From Astragalus membranaceus (lineage: Eukaryota; Streptophyta; Magnoliopsida; Fabales; Fabaceae): a stretch of DNA of 64,000 bases. A model generated the notes under the pieces. That model saw only the letters and a program-made list of their open reading frames with translations. It ran no database searches and was not told the DNA's origin. The stretch spans positions 90,130,270 to 90,194,269 of the forward strand of contig CM076850.1 of the NCBI GenBank assembly GCA_039519185.1, given 5' to 3'. Position 1 is the stretch's first letter; each line of letters opens with the position of its first letter. Positions 24,021-34,242 of this stretch are shown here, piece after piece. The position numbers and the translations under genes are program-made.

Positions 24021-24241
24021 ATCCGACTTTAAAAGTGTTACAGAGAGGCTAAAACACAATATAATCAAACTTTTAAAGTCGGATGTATACATTTATCTGA
24101 CTTGAAAACTGGCTTTTAAAGTCGGACGTCTATTCGACTTTAAAATTTCAGACTTTCAAAGTCGCCTCGATCGAAGTCGGATTAGGATCCGACTTTAAAA
24201 GCCCAAAATATCCGACTTTAAAGCCCTTTTTTCCACTAGTG
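24021..24241. mobile_element. Truncated mini-CACTA element in the A LTR
   Basis: The 221-bp segment is absent from the sister LTR (6337-6345 reads straight through ACTCTTATATCTAACG). Its right end is TTTTTTCCACTAGTG, the same terminus as the CACTA at 29339. Subterminal repeats of AAAGTCGGA and TCCGACTTT fill it. The left end lacks CACTA and one copy of the target duplication. Confidence 0.75.
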
Positions 24242-24996
24242 TATCTAACGAATCAAACATGTTATTGAACTTATTTTATGAGCTATGATCAAATTGCTAT
24301 AATTATTCTAATCCTAATTCCTTAGGAAAAAGAACCTTTATTTCTAATAAAAACCCCTAATTCCTTAGGTGACCTTAAAAAGAAATAAGCTGTAATAACA
24401 ACAATTATCTTATGATTCTGAATACCAATGACTATCCATAGACTAGAGATAAACAAATTTCAATTCTCAAGTGTAACACCCTAATATTTCTAACATGTAA
24501 AAATGCTAAAGTGTACAACTTAGCATACATCAGAGAATACTTCCTGTCCTAGATATTGAACACAACTAAAAACTTCGATAATTAATATCAAACGGTCACC
24601 TCAATATTCACGACTTAACATAGGATTACTTAAAATACTTAAGTTCCATGTTCATAACTTGATACATCCCTAGTGTTCAACATCCAAAACATAAGTAGCG
24701 GAAACGATTTACAACTTAACAATGTATAAGTCATACAATCGAATTACAGAAACAACTAGGGAAAACTAGCATAAGCAAATAAAATAATCTTCGACATCTC
24801 CTCGGATAGGTCACACCTAGCCATGCCTCTTTGCCTTAGCCTTTCCCCGCTTCTCTGTAAAAACCACAACTATAATGGGTGAGATAAACATTATCTCAGT
24901 GAGTCCTATCGAGACCTCTTACTAAAACTCTAGCGGTTTATTATGCATCATTAACTCGTAGCCCTACTAAGCGACTACGTGAAACCTCAATAACAT

Positions 24997-24997
24997 A

Positions 24998-25050
<53 letters not shown>
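24997..25050. repeat. TA dinucleotide microsatellite
   Basis: An almost pure (TA)n run of about 50 bp lies within the 3' LTR of B. It lies in the block that the 5' LTR lacks. Confidence 0.95.
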
Positions 25051-25051
<1 letters not shown>

Positions 25052-26722
25052 TCATATTGTCCGTAGTCCAATAAGATAACTACGTGCAGTTCTCTTTTAC
25101 TATATTTAGCATATCCCCGAGAACCATTTTCTATTCCCGTTGAACCCAATCCGCTTACCATAAACTGCGGGCAAACCTCAAAGGGGCCTAGGTTCATAGG
25201 GCTCATGACTTCCTCTCCCCTAGTACACTAACTTCAACATTAGGGTCGTCAGCCTAAACCTCAAATTATATAAATAAATATAATTTCACCCGCATTGGGC
25301 CGTCTCATAAACATAACATAACCTCAATTTATATAATTATATATAAACACCCGCGTTGGGCCGTCTCATAAACAATATAATATATATATATATATTCTCA
25401 AAGGACATTTAGTCCGCTTTTAACAATTAACATGATCTCAGACGATTACTAACCTCATTTACATAGTTTAATGTAATTCACCTCACCTCAATGTATACCT
25501 ACGAGTTTTCCACGAGTTACGGCTTATTTATCAATATATAGGGTTTTGGGGACGATTAGAATGCAATTGGAACCGTTCGGAATGGCCTAAGACATGTTTT
25601 GAAAATGGGTAACAAAAGGTTTGGCACGGTGTGTGCGTGAGGACGCACGACCCGTGCGCATTTAAAAATTTTCGCACACAAGTTACCGAACCTGGCGCAC
25701 GGTCCGTGCGCATGAGGCACCCGACCCGTGCGTCAGTACCAGTTTTCAGAAAAACCTGTTTTCGTGTAATTTTTCCCATTCCGTTCGATCCCAATATCCG
25801 TTCCGATCGATACCCTAACACAATCAAACATTATTCCAGTCCAGAACAACAATCATAATCATCAATCAATCAATATCTCAACCAATCCAAACAATCACAT
25901 TATCAATCAATCAACCGTATAATTCCTCGTTCGAAACGTAATTTTCGTAAAACGGTTTTGACTCAAAAACGCATGAACTGAACATACAACCAGTATTTCG
26001 AAAATTAATCCCTAAGCGAGTATAGAACTCACCGATTTGACGGACTCGCAAGAAATCACGTCCTCACACGAAACGACCGAACTGTAACCTCTCGAACAAT
26101 CCCCGTAATCGCGAACTCGCACCGAACGGGTCTAGACTTCGAAACTAAACTTCCCACACTTCCAAATTCGAAACTCAACCTCCTTGAGCTACCACTACTA
26201 CAATTTAGGCTTTTCGCATCGGTTAAAAATGACTTTTCGCATCGGTTCCGTGTCCGTTACAGATTCAGGTGATGTTAAAAGTACGCACATTTTGCATCGT
26301 ACGGACCTGATGCGAAAAGTATTTTTCGCATCAGTTGTATTACCACCCGATGCCAAAAGTCCTTTTTAATTAGATTTTAGCACTTTTTTGGCATCGGATT
26401 TTCAGAACCACCTGATTCGAAAAGTACTTTTCGCATCAGGTCCTGATGGGAACCGATGTTAAAACTAACTTTTTAAAAAAAAAATTCTCAACAGCTAGAT
26501 CTAACAAATAGTAACCTGAACATTCAAGGACAAAATGAATACCGCTGTCTGAAAAACAAGAACAAAAAAGGATCCGAATAAATTAAACAATACTATAATA
26601 TCAAGGATCTGAACAAAATAATACAGTAGATGCTACAAAATAATTAAACAATACTATAATATCAAATGAATATCTTTTGATGTACTTCTTCAACATTTAG
26701 AGGGAACAATAGGACATTGTAG

Positions 26723-27034
26723 TCAAGGAATGAAAGTTGAAATAGACACTCTTGCTAGTACAATTTCTTCCGACTCACCAGCTGCATCACCTTCACTTGA
26801 AGATTCTCCATTGGTTTCAATCATTCCCTCTTCAGCTCTAGAAGAATCTATTACTTCACCTTCAGAATCTCCTGAAGCGCCAAGTCCTTTGTTTGGAACA
26901 CAAGTGGAGTGTCCTACATTCTCTCCATTCATTCCTTCCACTGAATTTCCAACTGTTGATTCTCCTCTATTATGGAAGACTAAAAACATATTTAAGTCGA
27001 AAAGAAAACACTTCAGCAAAGAATCAAAACACAA
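26723..27034 (-). pseudogene. Unrecognised acidic, serine-rich frame in the CACTA element
   Basis: The minus-strand frame of about 80 residues after a possible acceptor (TATGTTTTTAG near 26985) reads HNRGESTVGNSVEGMN, then an acidic Ser/Glu/Gly-rich stretch and a stop. The plus strand is open over the same interval too (26730-27044). I do not recognise a family. It may be a further captured exon or part of the element's own gene. Confidence 0.25.
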
Positions 27035-27281
27035 ATTTATTTAAATCTTGATACATACATACTTTGTAACCATGACATAAAGCATATTCATACTATAGTT
27101 TAGATTCTAGCAGCATAACACAAACATATATTATCAACCAGTTTTTGAGCAAACATTCAGCCTGTGACTTAGGAAAACAAAACAATAGGAACATAATAAA
27201 TAACTTGGACAAAAACATAATAATACAAGCAAAGCACACATACAACAAAGAAGTGGATGCTATTGCTATTGCTAACCACTT

Positions 27282-27530
27282 TTAAGCAACGGGAGGTCGA
27301 AGCAGATGATCCTTTGATGTATCAACTGCAGCAGGGGACATAAACTTCCACATGGCCATTCCAGGGTAACCAATGAAAGGCATCAGCTTGTGGCTAGTAG
27401 CTTGCCCTTTAGCAGCAGGAGCATGAGGGAGGAAGCTGGATTGTACACTTGTTAATTTGATTTGCTGCTCCAAGTTTTCTTTGTCTATCTTCAGCCTATT
27501 TTTCTCATCACGAAGCTCTTTCTTCTCAGC
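27282..27530 (-). pseudogene. Captured last exon of an ILR3/bHLH104-type bHLH transcription factor
   Basis: The exon starts after a good acceptor (TTTCCTTGTAG) with AEKKELRDEKNRLKIDKENL, the leucine-zipper-like helix after the bHLH domain. It ends KLMPFIGYPGMAMWKFMSPA and LLRPPVA followed by TAA. This C-terminus is characteristic of the plant IVc bHLH group (ILR3/bHLH105, bHLH104, bHLH34, bHLH115), which controls iron-deficiency responses. The DNA-binding basic helix-loop-helix part is absent from the window, so the exon could at most encode the dimerisation tail. All 83 codons (stop included) are open, without frameshift, which suggests recent capture or some constraint. It lies in the same orientation as the histidinol dehydrogenase exons at 28113-28694. 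Confidence 0.85.
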
Positions 27531-28112
27531 CTACAAGGAAACATAAACTACAATTCATTCTTGTTCACATGATTGCCACTTATTTTTAGAATACAATACA
27601 AAGTATAGCAACCTAAATTGCAGAAATAATCATCTTACTTTAAGCTAATTAACTAACTATATGGACTGACGACAAGTGCACGAGGCTTATTACAATTCTT
27701 GATGGAAGCTACAAATCTGAGAAAAGTAAAATGGAAATTATATTGATAATGAGAGAATGACAGGACAACAAAGAAAGTAAGTTTCAGGATGAGGAACCCT
27801 ATGATCAGTTGATGACAACAACACGTAAATATAACCTATCAATTTGATCTTTTTAGTATTATACTATTTTTCAACTAATCCTAGATAATGCTGCAAGCAC
27901 CTACTTCTCAATAAGCAGAATCACAAAAGCATGTAATAAGATACATCTACTGCAATAGAAATACAATGATTTCTAGCCATTGAATAACAAATTTTTACTT
28001 AATAATGGATAACAGTAAGCTTAAAATAAGTGACAATTCAGCCTTAAACAATTAATCCCCTGATTTGTCTATCAAAACCAGCCTAAAAGAGCAAGAATCA
28101 GCAGTGACATAC

Positions 28113-28694
28113 TTTCATGTTCTCAACACTTCTCTCAGGTGACTTCTGAGCAGCATGGAATGCATAAATATTGCTGTAGGCAACATCAAAAGCTTCCTTA
28201 ATAGGTGGATCAAGCTGCAAAAAGGGGGAAAAACAAGAATACAATAGCATCCACATGAGTCCACTAAATTAAATAAATAGGATTGATTAATCATGTGTTC
28301 ACTAAATTAAATAAGATCAATCATGAGTTCTAAAGCACCGACACTTCCGATTGAAGACGTGTTTGTGTGTTCCTGTCGTGTCTGTGTCAATGCTTCATAG
28401 ATCATTGGTTCACTAAAGTATTTAAAAAAATTTATAATAAAGGCACAAACAATTTCAACAATTGCAAACAAAATATACCACAGGGTCTGAGAGTTCAAAG
28501 ACAACTTCAACTGTTGTATCCAAATCAACTTTCTCAAACCTTGAAGTATATCTACAAAACACAAACGTTAAGTATAAGATATTAATCCAAATAAAAAATT
28601 TTTAAAAAAAAAGAGGGGGGTGAAAATTCAGAAGCAGCAACTTTTTAACTGCAGCATCTCCTCTATTATGAACATCATCAACAATGGGGTTGAC
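28113..28694 (-). pseudogene. Captured histidinol dehydrogenase fragment: three exons with introns
   Basis: Exons on the minus strand are 28694-28642 (VNPIVDDVHNRGDAAVK), 28551-28479 (YTSRFEKVDLDTTVEVV and a few more) and 28214-28113 (LDPPIKEAFDVAYSNIYAFH then AAQKSPERSVENMK). These are consecutive in the N-terminal part of plant histidinol dehydrogenase, the plastid enzyme that converts histidinol to histidine with NAD. Acceptors TTATTAG, TTTTGTAG and TTTTTGCAG and donors GTTGCT, GTATAT and GTATGT frame them, and the phase is kept through all three. The transit peptide upstream and the catalytic parts downstream are absent, so no enzyme can result. The first donor GTTGCT is weak. Confidence 0.85.
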
Positions 28695-28844
28695 CTAATA
28701 AAAAGGAGGAAAAGGAATGATTATGAGAGTGATAAAGAAAACCCCATTTGAGAGATAATAAAAAAGAGATGAACTTTACTAACCACGCTGAAAATGGAAG
28801 AGAAACCAATACGAGGCGATAATGAAGAGCGAGGCAGAACTTAC

Positions 28845-29090
28845 AAGAAGAGGCGATAATGTGAGGGACCGAGACAGCGACGATGTGGGTTTCCAGAGAC
28901 AGCGTCGGCGCAACAACGGCGTGGACAACGCAGAGAGAATGGCGTGGACAACGTTTGGGGTTTAGGGTGAGACGCAGAGTGAGAGGGAGAGAACGGCGTC
29001 GTTGCTTGATTCTGATCTTTGAAGTGTGTTTTGTGCTGTGAGGTTTGCGCTGAGAGAACGACGTCTGAGAGGGTTTAGGGTGCTAAAAAA
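28845..29090 (-). promoter_or_regulatory. CT-rich leader with splice donor, 5'-UTR-like, in the CACTA element
   Basis: On the minus strand the block is rich in CTCTCTC, CGTCG and ACCCTAAACCC motifs typical of plant leader exons, has no ATG, and ends at CTTCTTGTAAGT, a strong donor (GT at 28844-28843). It stands directly upstream of the captured exons, so it may be the captured 5' end of a gene, possibly that of histidinol dehydrogenase. Confidence 0.45.
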
Positions 29091-30195
29091 ATTGGGATTT
29101 TCCGCATCAGTTCAATTAGAGAGCAGATGTTAATTTTGGGTTTTTCGCATCGGCTGCCATTGGACCTGATATTAAATATGTAATCTTGTCATAGGTGTGC
29201 AATTCTACATCGGTTAGAGCCTCAACCGATGCGAAAACTTTCATGATAATTTCAAAAATGCCACCGCCTTATTTTCAACATCAGTTAGTTTTTGAACCGA
29301 TATTAATTGCTGATGCAGAATCCATTTTTTCCACTAGTGTACTGAAATCACTCTCTATCACGTCCAATCCACAATGAGGCTGTTGTACTTGCTCAAAACA
29401 AAAATGTGGCTTCACTATTCTACTCTCACTAGCTCCAATTTAACATGCAAGGCTTTGAAACTCCAAGAGCACCATTTTGAGCTTCATAAATCAGAAATGG
29501 CAAAATGGAGAAGAGGATGAATGAGCTTATGAGTTTGGTATCATTGGATAGAGAGTGAAAAATGGAAGGGAATGGAGAAGAGAGTACTTACATGCAACTA
29601 GGATTGAGTTTGAGCTCCCTCTTCTTCTCCCTCTCACCCTCGAGCTCTCCTCCCTCTCTCAACTCTATGTTTTCTATTTTGCTGGTTCTGTTTTCAGCAA
29701 GTGAGGTATGAGGGTGTTTCAGCTGAATAGTTTTAAGTGGGTGGAAAAGACATTTTTGCCCTCACTTATTTCCAATTACTAAGTTACCCTTAATACATAA
29801 CTACCCTATTTCACTTCTAACTTATAAGCTTTCAGTTTTGCTGAAACCAAAGGGGTGTTTGGGTGTTTTTAACATTTGTGAGCTGAAGGTGTTTCAATAC
29901 AAGGAAATGACCAAAATACCCCTGTCCTCAAATTCTCGTCTAAACCCCAAATAATTCAACCAATCAAATAATAGTTCACATGACTCATATAATTAAGTCA
30001 TCAAACACATAATTAACTTACTTAATTAATAACCATCACCTCATAGTTAATTAATTAAGCTAACATATATTATTTAGCTAATCAATTAACTCATAACCTC
30101 ACGCTAATTTCAATAAACGAAATTAGCTAAATCGGGGATGTTACAATCACCCCAACTTTTAAAAATTTTGTCCTCCAAATTGAACAAAACATACC

Positions 30196-31958
30196 TCAAG
30201 AAAATAGATACGGATATCTAGCCCGCATGTCATCCTCCAACTCCCATGTAGCTTCCTCAATCGGAAATCCATCCCAAACCACTTTGACAATGGGAATTGT
30301 CCTCGTCCGGAGCGTGTTCTCACCACGTTCCAGGATGTAACTAGGATGAGGTTGAAATGACAAATCCGGTCTAAGGTCAATCGTCTCGAAACTCAACGGT
30401 TGACTCGGATCGGAAATGTATTTCCTTAACTGAGACACATGGAATACATCATGAAGATTGGACAAAGCTGGAGGTAAAACGATACGGTAAGCTACTACTC
30501 CAACTCGCTCGATAATTTGGAAGAGTCCAATATACCGAGGACTGAGTTTCTTCGCTCGCAATACTCTACCGGTACCAATAGTTGGAGAAACTCTCAAAAA
30601 CACGTGATCACCAGACTCAAACTCTAGTGGTCTTCTTCTCTTGTCAGCATAGCTCTTCTGCCTACTCTGGGCAGCCTTCATTCTTTCTCTGATTTGCCGG
30701 ATCTTTTCAGTTGTCTCAAGAACAAAATTGGGTCCTAATAACCGGTCTTCACCGACATCCCACCAACATAATGATAGCTGTTATTATAAGCAAACTCCAC
30801 CAATGGAAGATGATCCTCCCATTTTCTTCTGTTATCCAACACACAAGCCCGGAGCATATCTTCTAAAGTCTGGATGGTCCTTTCAGTCCGACCATCCGTC
30901 TACCGATGATAAGCAGTGCTAACAAACACTTTTGTTCCCAAAGCTTGGTTTAAAGCTTTGCAAAATCGAGAAGTGAACTTTGAATCACGAACTGACACAA
31001 TGCATGTAGGAACTCCATGCAATCTTACTATACTCTTCAAATATTCCTCTGCTAACTTGGAAACCTTACTGTTCGAACGAACAGGAATAATATGAGCTGA
31101 TTTGGTTAGACGATCCACAACTACCCAGATGGAATCGTTACCGGCTTGGGACCTTGGTAATCCCATAACAAAGTCCATGGAAATATCTTCCCATTTCCAC
31201 ACTCGCACATTCAGCAGCTGCAGCTGACCAGCAGGCTTCTAGTGCTCTGCCTTAACCCTTTGACAAGTTAGGAATCGAGACACAAATTCTGCAACCTCTA
31301 CTTTCATCCCTGGTCACCAGTACATCTGTTTCAAATCTAGATACATCTTGGTAGACCCATGATGTATGGAATATTGACTCCGATGTGCTTCCTCTAACAC
31401 TTGCCTTTTAATGTCATCATCCTTTGGCACACAAATCCTACCGTTGAAGCAAATAATCCCATCACTATCTTCGGTAAAATTTGGTAACCTCCTTTGAGTT
31501 TGCAACTCTACATCAATTTCTTGAGCTGAGCGAATCAGATTTCTCAATAGACTCAAAATCTGGATATGACTCAACACTAATCGGTTCCTCCTTTGCTTCA
31601 CATTCAAATTTAAGTTTCTGAAAGACTCTAACAGTTCCATCTCATGCATCATTAATTCTGACGTGTGAATAGATTTCCTACTCAACGCATCAGCTACAAC
31701 ATTGGCCTTTCCGGGATGATACTTCAATTCGAAGTCGTAATCCTTCAGAAACTCAACCCATCTTCTTTGCCTATTATTCAATTCTTTCTGGTCAAACAGA
31801 TACTTAAGGCTCTTGTTATCACTAAAGACTTCGAAACGAGAACCGTATAGGTAATCTCTCCAAATCTTTAGAGCATACACAATTGCTGCTAACTCCAAAT
31901 CATGCGTCGGATAATTCTCTTCATGAGACTTCAATTGCCTGGATGCATATGCTACCAC
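30196..31958 (-). pseudogene. Element B RNase H, integrase and chromodomain remnant
   Basis: The frame 31958-31314 has VAYASRQLKSHEENYPTHDL and EVFSDNKSLKYLFDQKELNN (RNase H), then the integrase zinc-binding region HRSQYSIHHGSTKMYLDLKQ. At the next WW the second codon is TGA. The piece 31208-30900 holds the integrase core with DISMDFVMGLP and IVSVRDSKFTS (the usual Asp of the second motif is kept as RDS). A TAG lies in the HPQTDG motif region, followed by a further degenerate stretch. The frame 30681-30196 holds the GPY-like end (SPRYIGLFQIIERVG) and a chromodomain-like tail (IVKVVWDGFPIEEATWELED), which in this clade directs insertion to heterochromatin. Several premature stops prevent expression. 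Confidence 0.85.
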
Positions 31959-31961
31959 TTG

Positions 31962-34104
31962 TTAATTCTGCATTAAAACACACCCTAAACCCTTTCCAAA
32001 AGCATCACTGTAAATTTGAAATCCCAGTGACGGGTCCGAAAGAGTTAGGATTGGAGCAGAAGTCAACCTAGCTTTCAACTCTTGAAAACTTTCCTCACAA
32101 TCGGATTTCCATTCAAACGACTGATCCTTGCGAGTTAACTGAGTAAGTGGAAGAACTAACCGTGAGAACCCTTCAATAAACCTCCGATAATATCCAGCGA
32201 GACCTAAGAAACTTCTCACTTCTGTCACAGATGTTGACTGTTCCCAATTCAAGACGGCTTCTACTTTACTGGGATCCACTGCAACTCCCGATTGGTATAT
32301 TACATGACCCAGAAACTTTACCTCGTGCATCCAGAAATCACACTTGGAAGGCTTTGCATACAACTTCTTCTCTTGAAGTACATTCAAAACAATTCGGAGA
32401 TGTTGGACATGTTCCTCAATGGTCTTCGAGTACACCAAGATATCATCAATGAACACCACTACAAATTGATCCAGGTATGGGTGGAAGACTCGGTTCATGT
32501 AATCCATGAATACCGCGGGAGCATTAGTTAGACCGAAGGGCATCACTAAAAACTCGTAATGTCCATATCGAGTACGGAAATCTGTCTTAGAAATATCTAA
32601 GGCTCTCACCTTTATCTGATGATAACCCGACCTAAGATCAGTTTTTGAAAATACTGGGGCTCCTCGCAGTTGATCTAGCAAATCATTGATTCTTGGCAGA
32701 GGATACTTATTTTTGATAGTTACCTTGTTCAGCTGGCGGTAATCGATACACAATCTCATGCTCCCATCATTCTTCTTGAGAAGCAATACCGGAGCACCCC
32801 ATGGCGAAACACAAGGCCTAATAAATCGTTTTGAAATCAACTCTTCAAGTTTGGATTTTAATTCCTTTAACTCTAAAGGAGACATTCTATATGGAGCAAT
32901 AGAGATTGGCCCTGTGCCCGGAACCAACTCTATTGAGAATTCCACCTCACGATCTGGAGGTAAAGAGGAAACTTCATCCGGAAAAACATCCAGAAATTCA
33001 TTAACAACTTGTATAGAGGACAAATCTAAACCAATTTCATTCGATGCAGACAACATAATAACATAAGCTTCCACACCTTGAAATAAAGACTGACTCGCCG
33101 ATGTGAAAGATATACTTGCTTCAAAATTTGACTTTCGTAGTTCAATTGATTCCGTGGCGAAACTGACAGTTCGGTTGAAACAGTAGATAGTGACACGATT
33201 TGTTGTCATCCAGTTCATACCCAAAACGACGTCCATACCTCTCATAGGTAAACAAATAAAATCTAGCATGAAGTTTCTGTCTCCTATGGCCAGAAGACAG
33301 CTTTGACATAAAGACTGGGTCTGGATACGACCCTTGGCAACAGTCAAGATAGTTATCGGCTCGGATAGCGGAGATAAAGCTAAACCTAACCGGTCAACAC
33401 ATGCTTGAGAAATAAAACAATGCATAGCACCTAAATCATATAATATACTGACGGAGTTATTGAAAAGAGATCTCGTACCCCTCAATAGATTATCTGAAGG
33501 CTTGGCTTTCTCAGCATCTAAGGTGTAGATCCTTCCTTGAGTTGTAGCAGCTTGCTCCTCTCTGTTCCTCTCCCTCAATGGACATTCATGAGCATAATGA
33601 CCTTCTTTCTTGCAATAAAAACAATGATTGGAACCCATATGGCATTCACCACTGTGAGGCCTTCAACATTTGGAACACTTGCTGGATTTTGAGAAGTCAG
33701 ACGACTGTGCTTGCTTTCCTTTGTAAAAGTTACCTTTTGACTTTGCCTGCAGAGTTGATGATTCAACCACCTTTTTCTTGCCTTTCCAATACTCCATTTT
33801 CTCTTCATACATTCTATTGAGATCTGCTTCGGCAACATAGGCTTGTTGCACCAAAGCGGCATAGTTGGTCATAGCATAAGAGCTAAGACCTTGAGCAATA
33901 TCCACACGAAGACCTGCCTTGTACATCTTCATCTTCCATTCATCATTCAGAGCATTCCGGAGGGGGTTGCACATTGGGCTGCTGATGAGCCTATTGTTGC
34001 ATTTGCAGCATGTCCTGCATCATCTTCTGATATGTTTCAATCACATTCTGCATCCATTCCTGATGCGGGTCGATCAGGATATTTCCTCTACCTCTTCCAG
34101 CCAT
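31962..34104 (-). pseudogene. Element B gag remnant, protease and reverse transcriptase
   Basis: ATG at 34104 opens MAGRGRGNILIDPHQEW, then a stop follows within 40 codons. The gag core is mostly gone: sequence resumes at DEWKMKMYKAGLRVDIAQ (about 33950), the end of the gag domain. The zinc knuckle CFYCKKEGHYAHEC is at about 33625. The protease has LYDLGAMHCFIS instead of the usual D(S/T)GA(T/S)H, so its active site is altered. The RT is long and well kept: LCIDYRQLNKVTIKNKYPLP, YEFLVMPFGLTNAPAVFMDY and VVVFIDDILVYSK (catalytic FIDD). The frame ends with TAA at 31962 within RNase H. RT copies retrotransposon RNA into DNA; here it is a relic. Confidence 0.85.
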
Positions 34105-34227
34105 GATTCTGCGAAATATGCACAAAGTATTAAGTTGATCAGGGTCAATGTCTAATAGCATACTAAGAAGAATCAGACTTAGAAGACGTAAAAGACTCTT
34201 AACATCTAAGTCCGACTAGGTCGAACC

Positions 34228-34239
34228 GCTCTGATACCA
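34228..34239 (-). promoter_or_regulatory. Primer-binding site of element B, initiator tRNA-Met type
   Basis: The minus strand reads TGGTATCAGAGC, complementary to the 3' end of plant initiator tRNA-Met, three bases after the 5' LTR. Confidence 0.9.
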
Positions 34240-34242
34240 AAA

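Larger units (their letters stand above)
26193..29339 (-). mobile_element. CACTA transposon carrying captured host-gene exons (Pack-CACTA)
   Basis: The element begins CACTACTACAATTTAGG and ends TTTTTTCCACTAGTG; TAC flanks it on both sides (26190-26192 and 29340-29342). The other LTR of B reads GAGCTACTGAAATC at 35581-35594, the exact empty site. Subterminal motifs TTTTCGCATCGG and relatives repeat at 26213-26450 and 29095-29320. There is no transposase. The interior (26700-29090) holds three histidinol dehydrogenase exons, one bHLH last exon and a CT-rich leader, all readable on the minus strand, so this is a non-autonomous gene-capturing element. Confidence 0.92.
24472..30145 (-). repeat. 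3' LTR of element B, containing the CACTA at 26193-29339
   Basis: Without the CACTA it is about 2.5 kb. It holds a (TA)n run at 24997-25050, a palindromic block at 25620-25735 (GCGCACGGTCCGTGCGC), and ends ATCGGGGATGTTACA. The block 24866-25235 is absent from the partner LTR. Confidence 0.85.

Noticed and set aside
27282..28694. A functional host gene at this place
   Set aside because: The pieces come from two different genes, lack their essential parts and lie between CACTA ends with a proven empty site.
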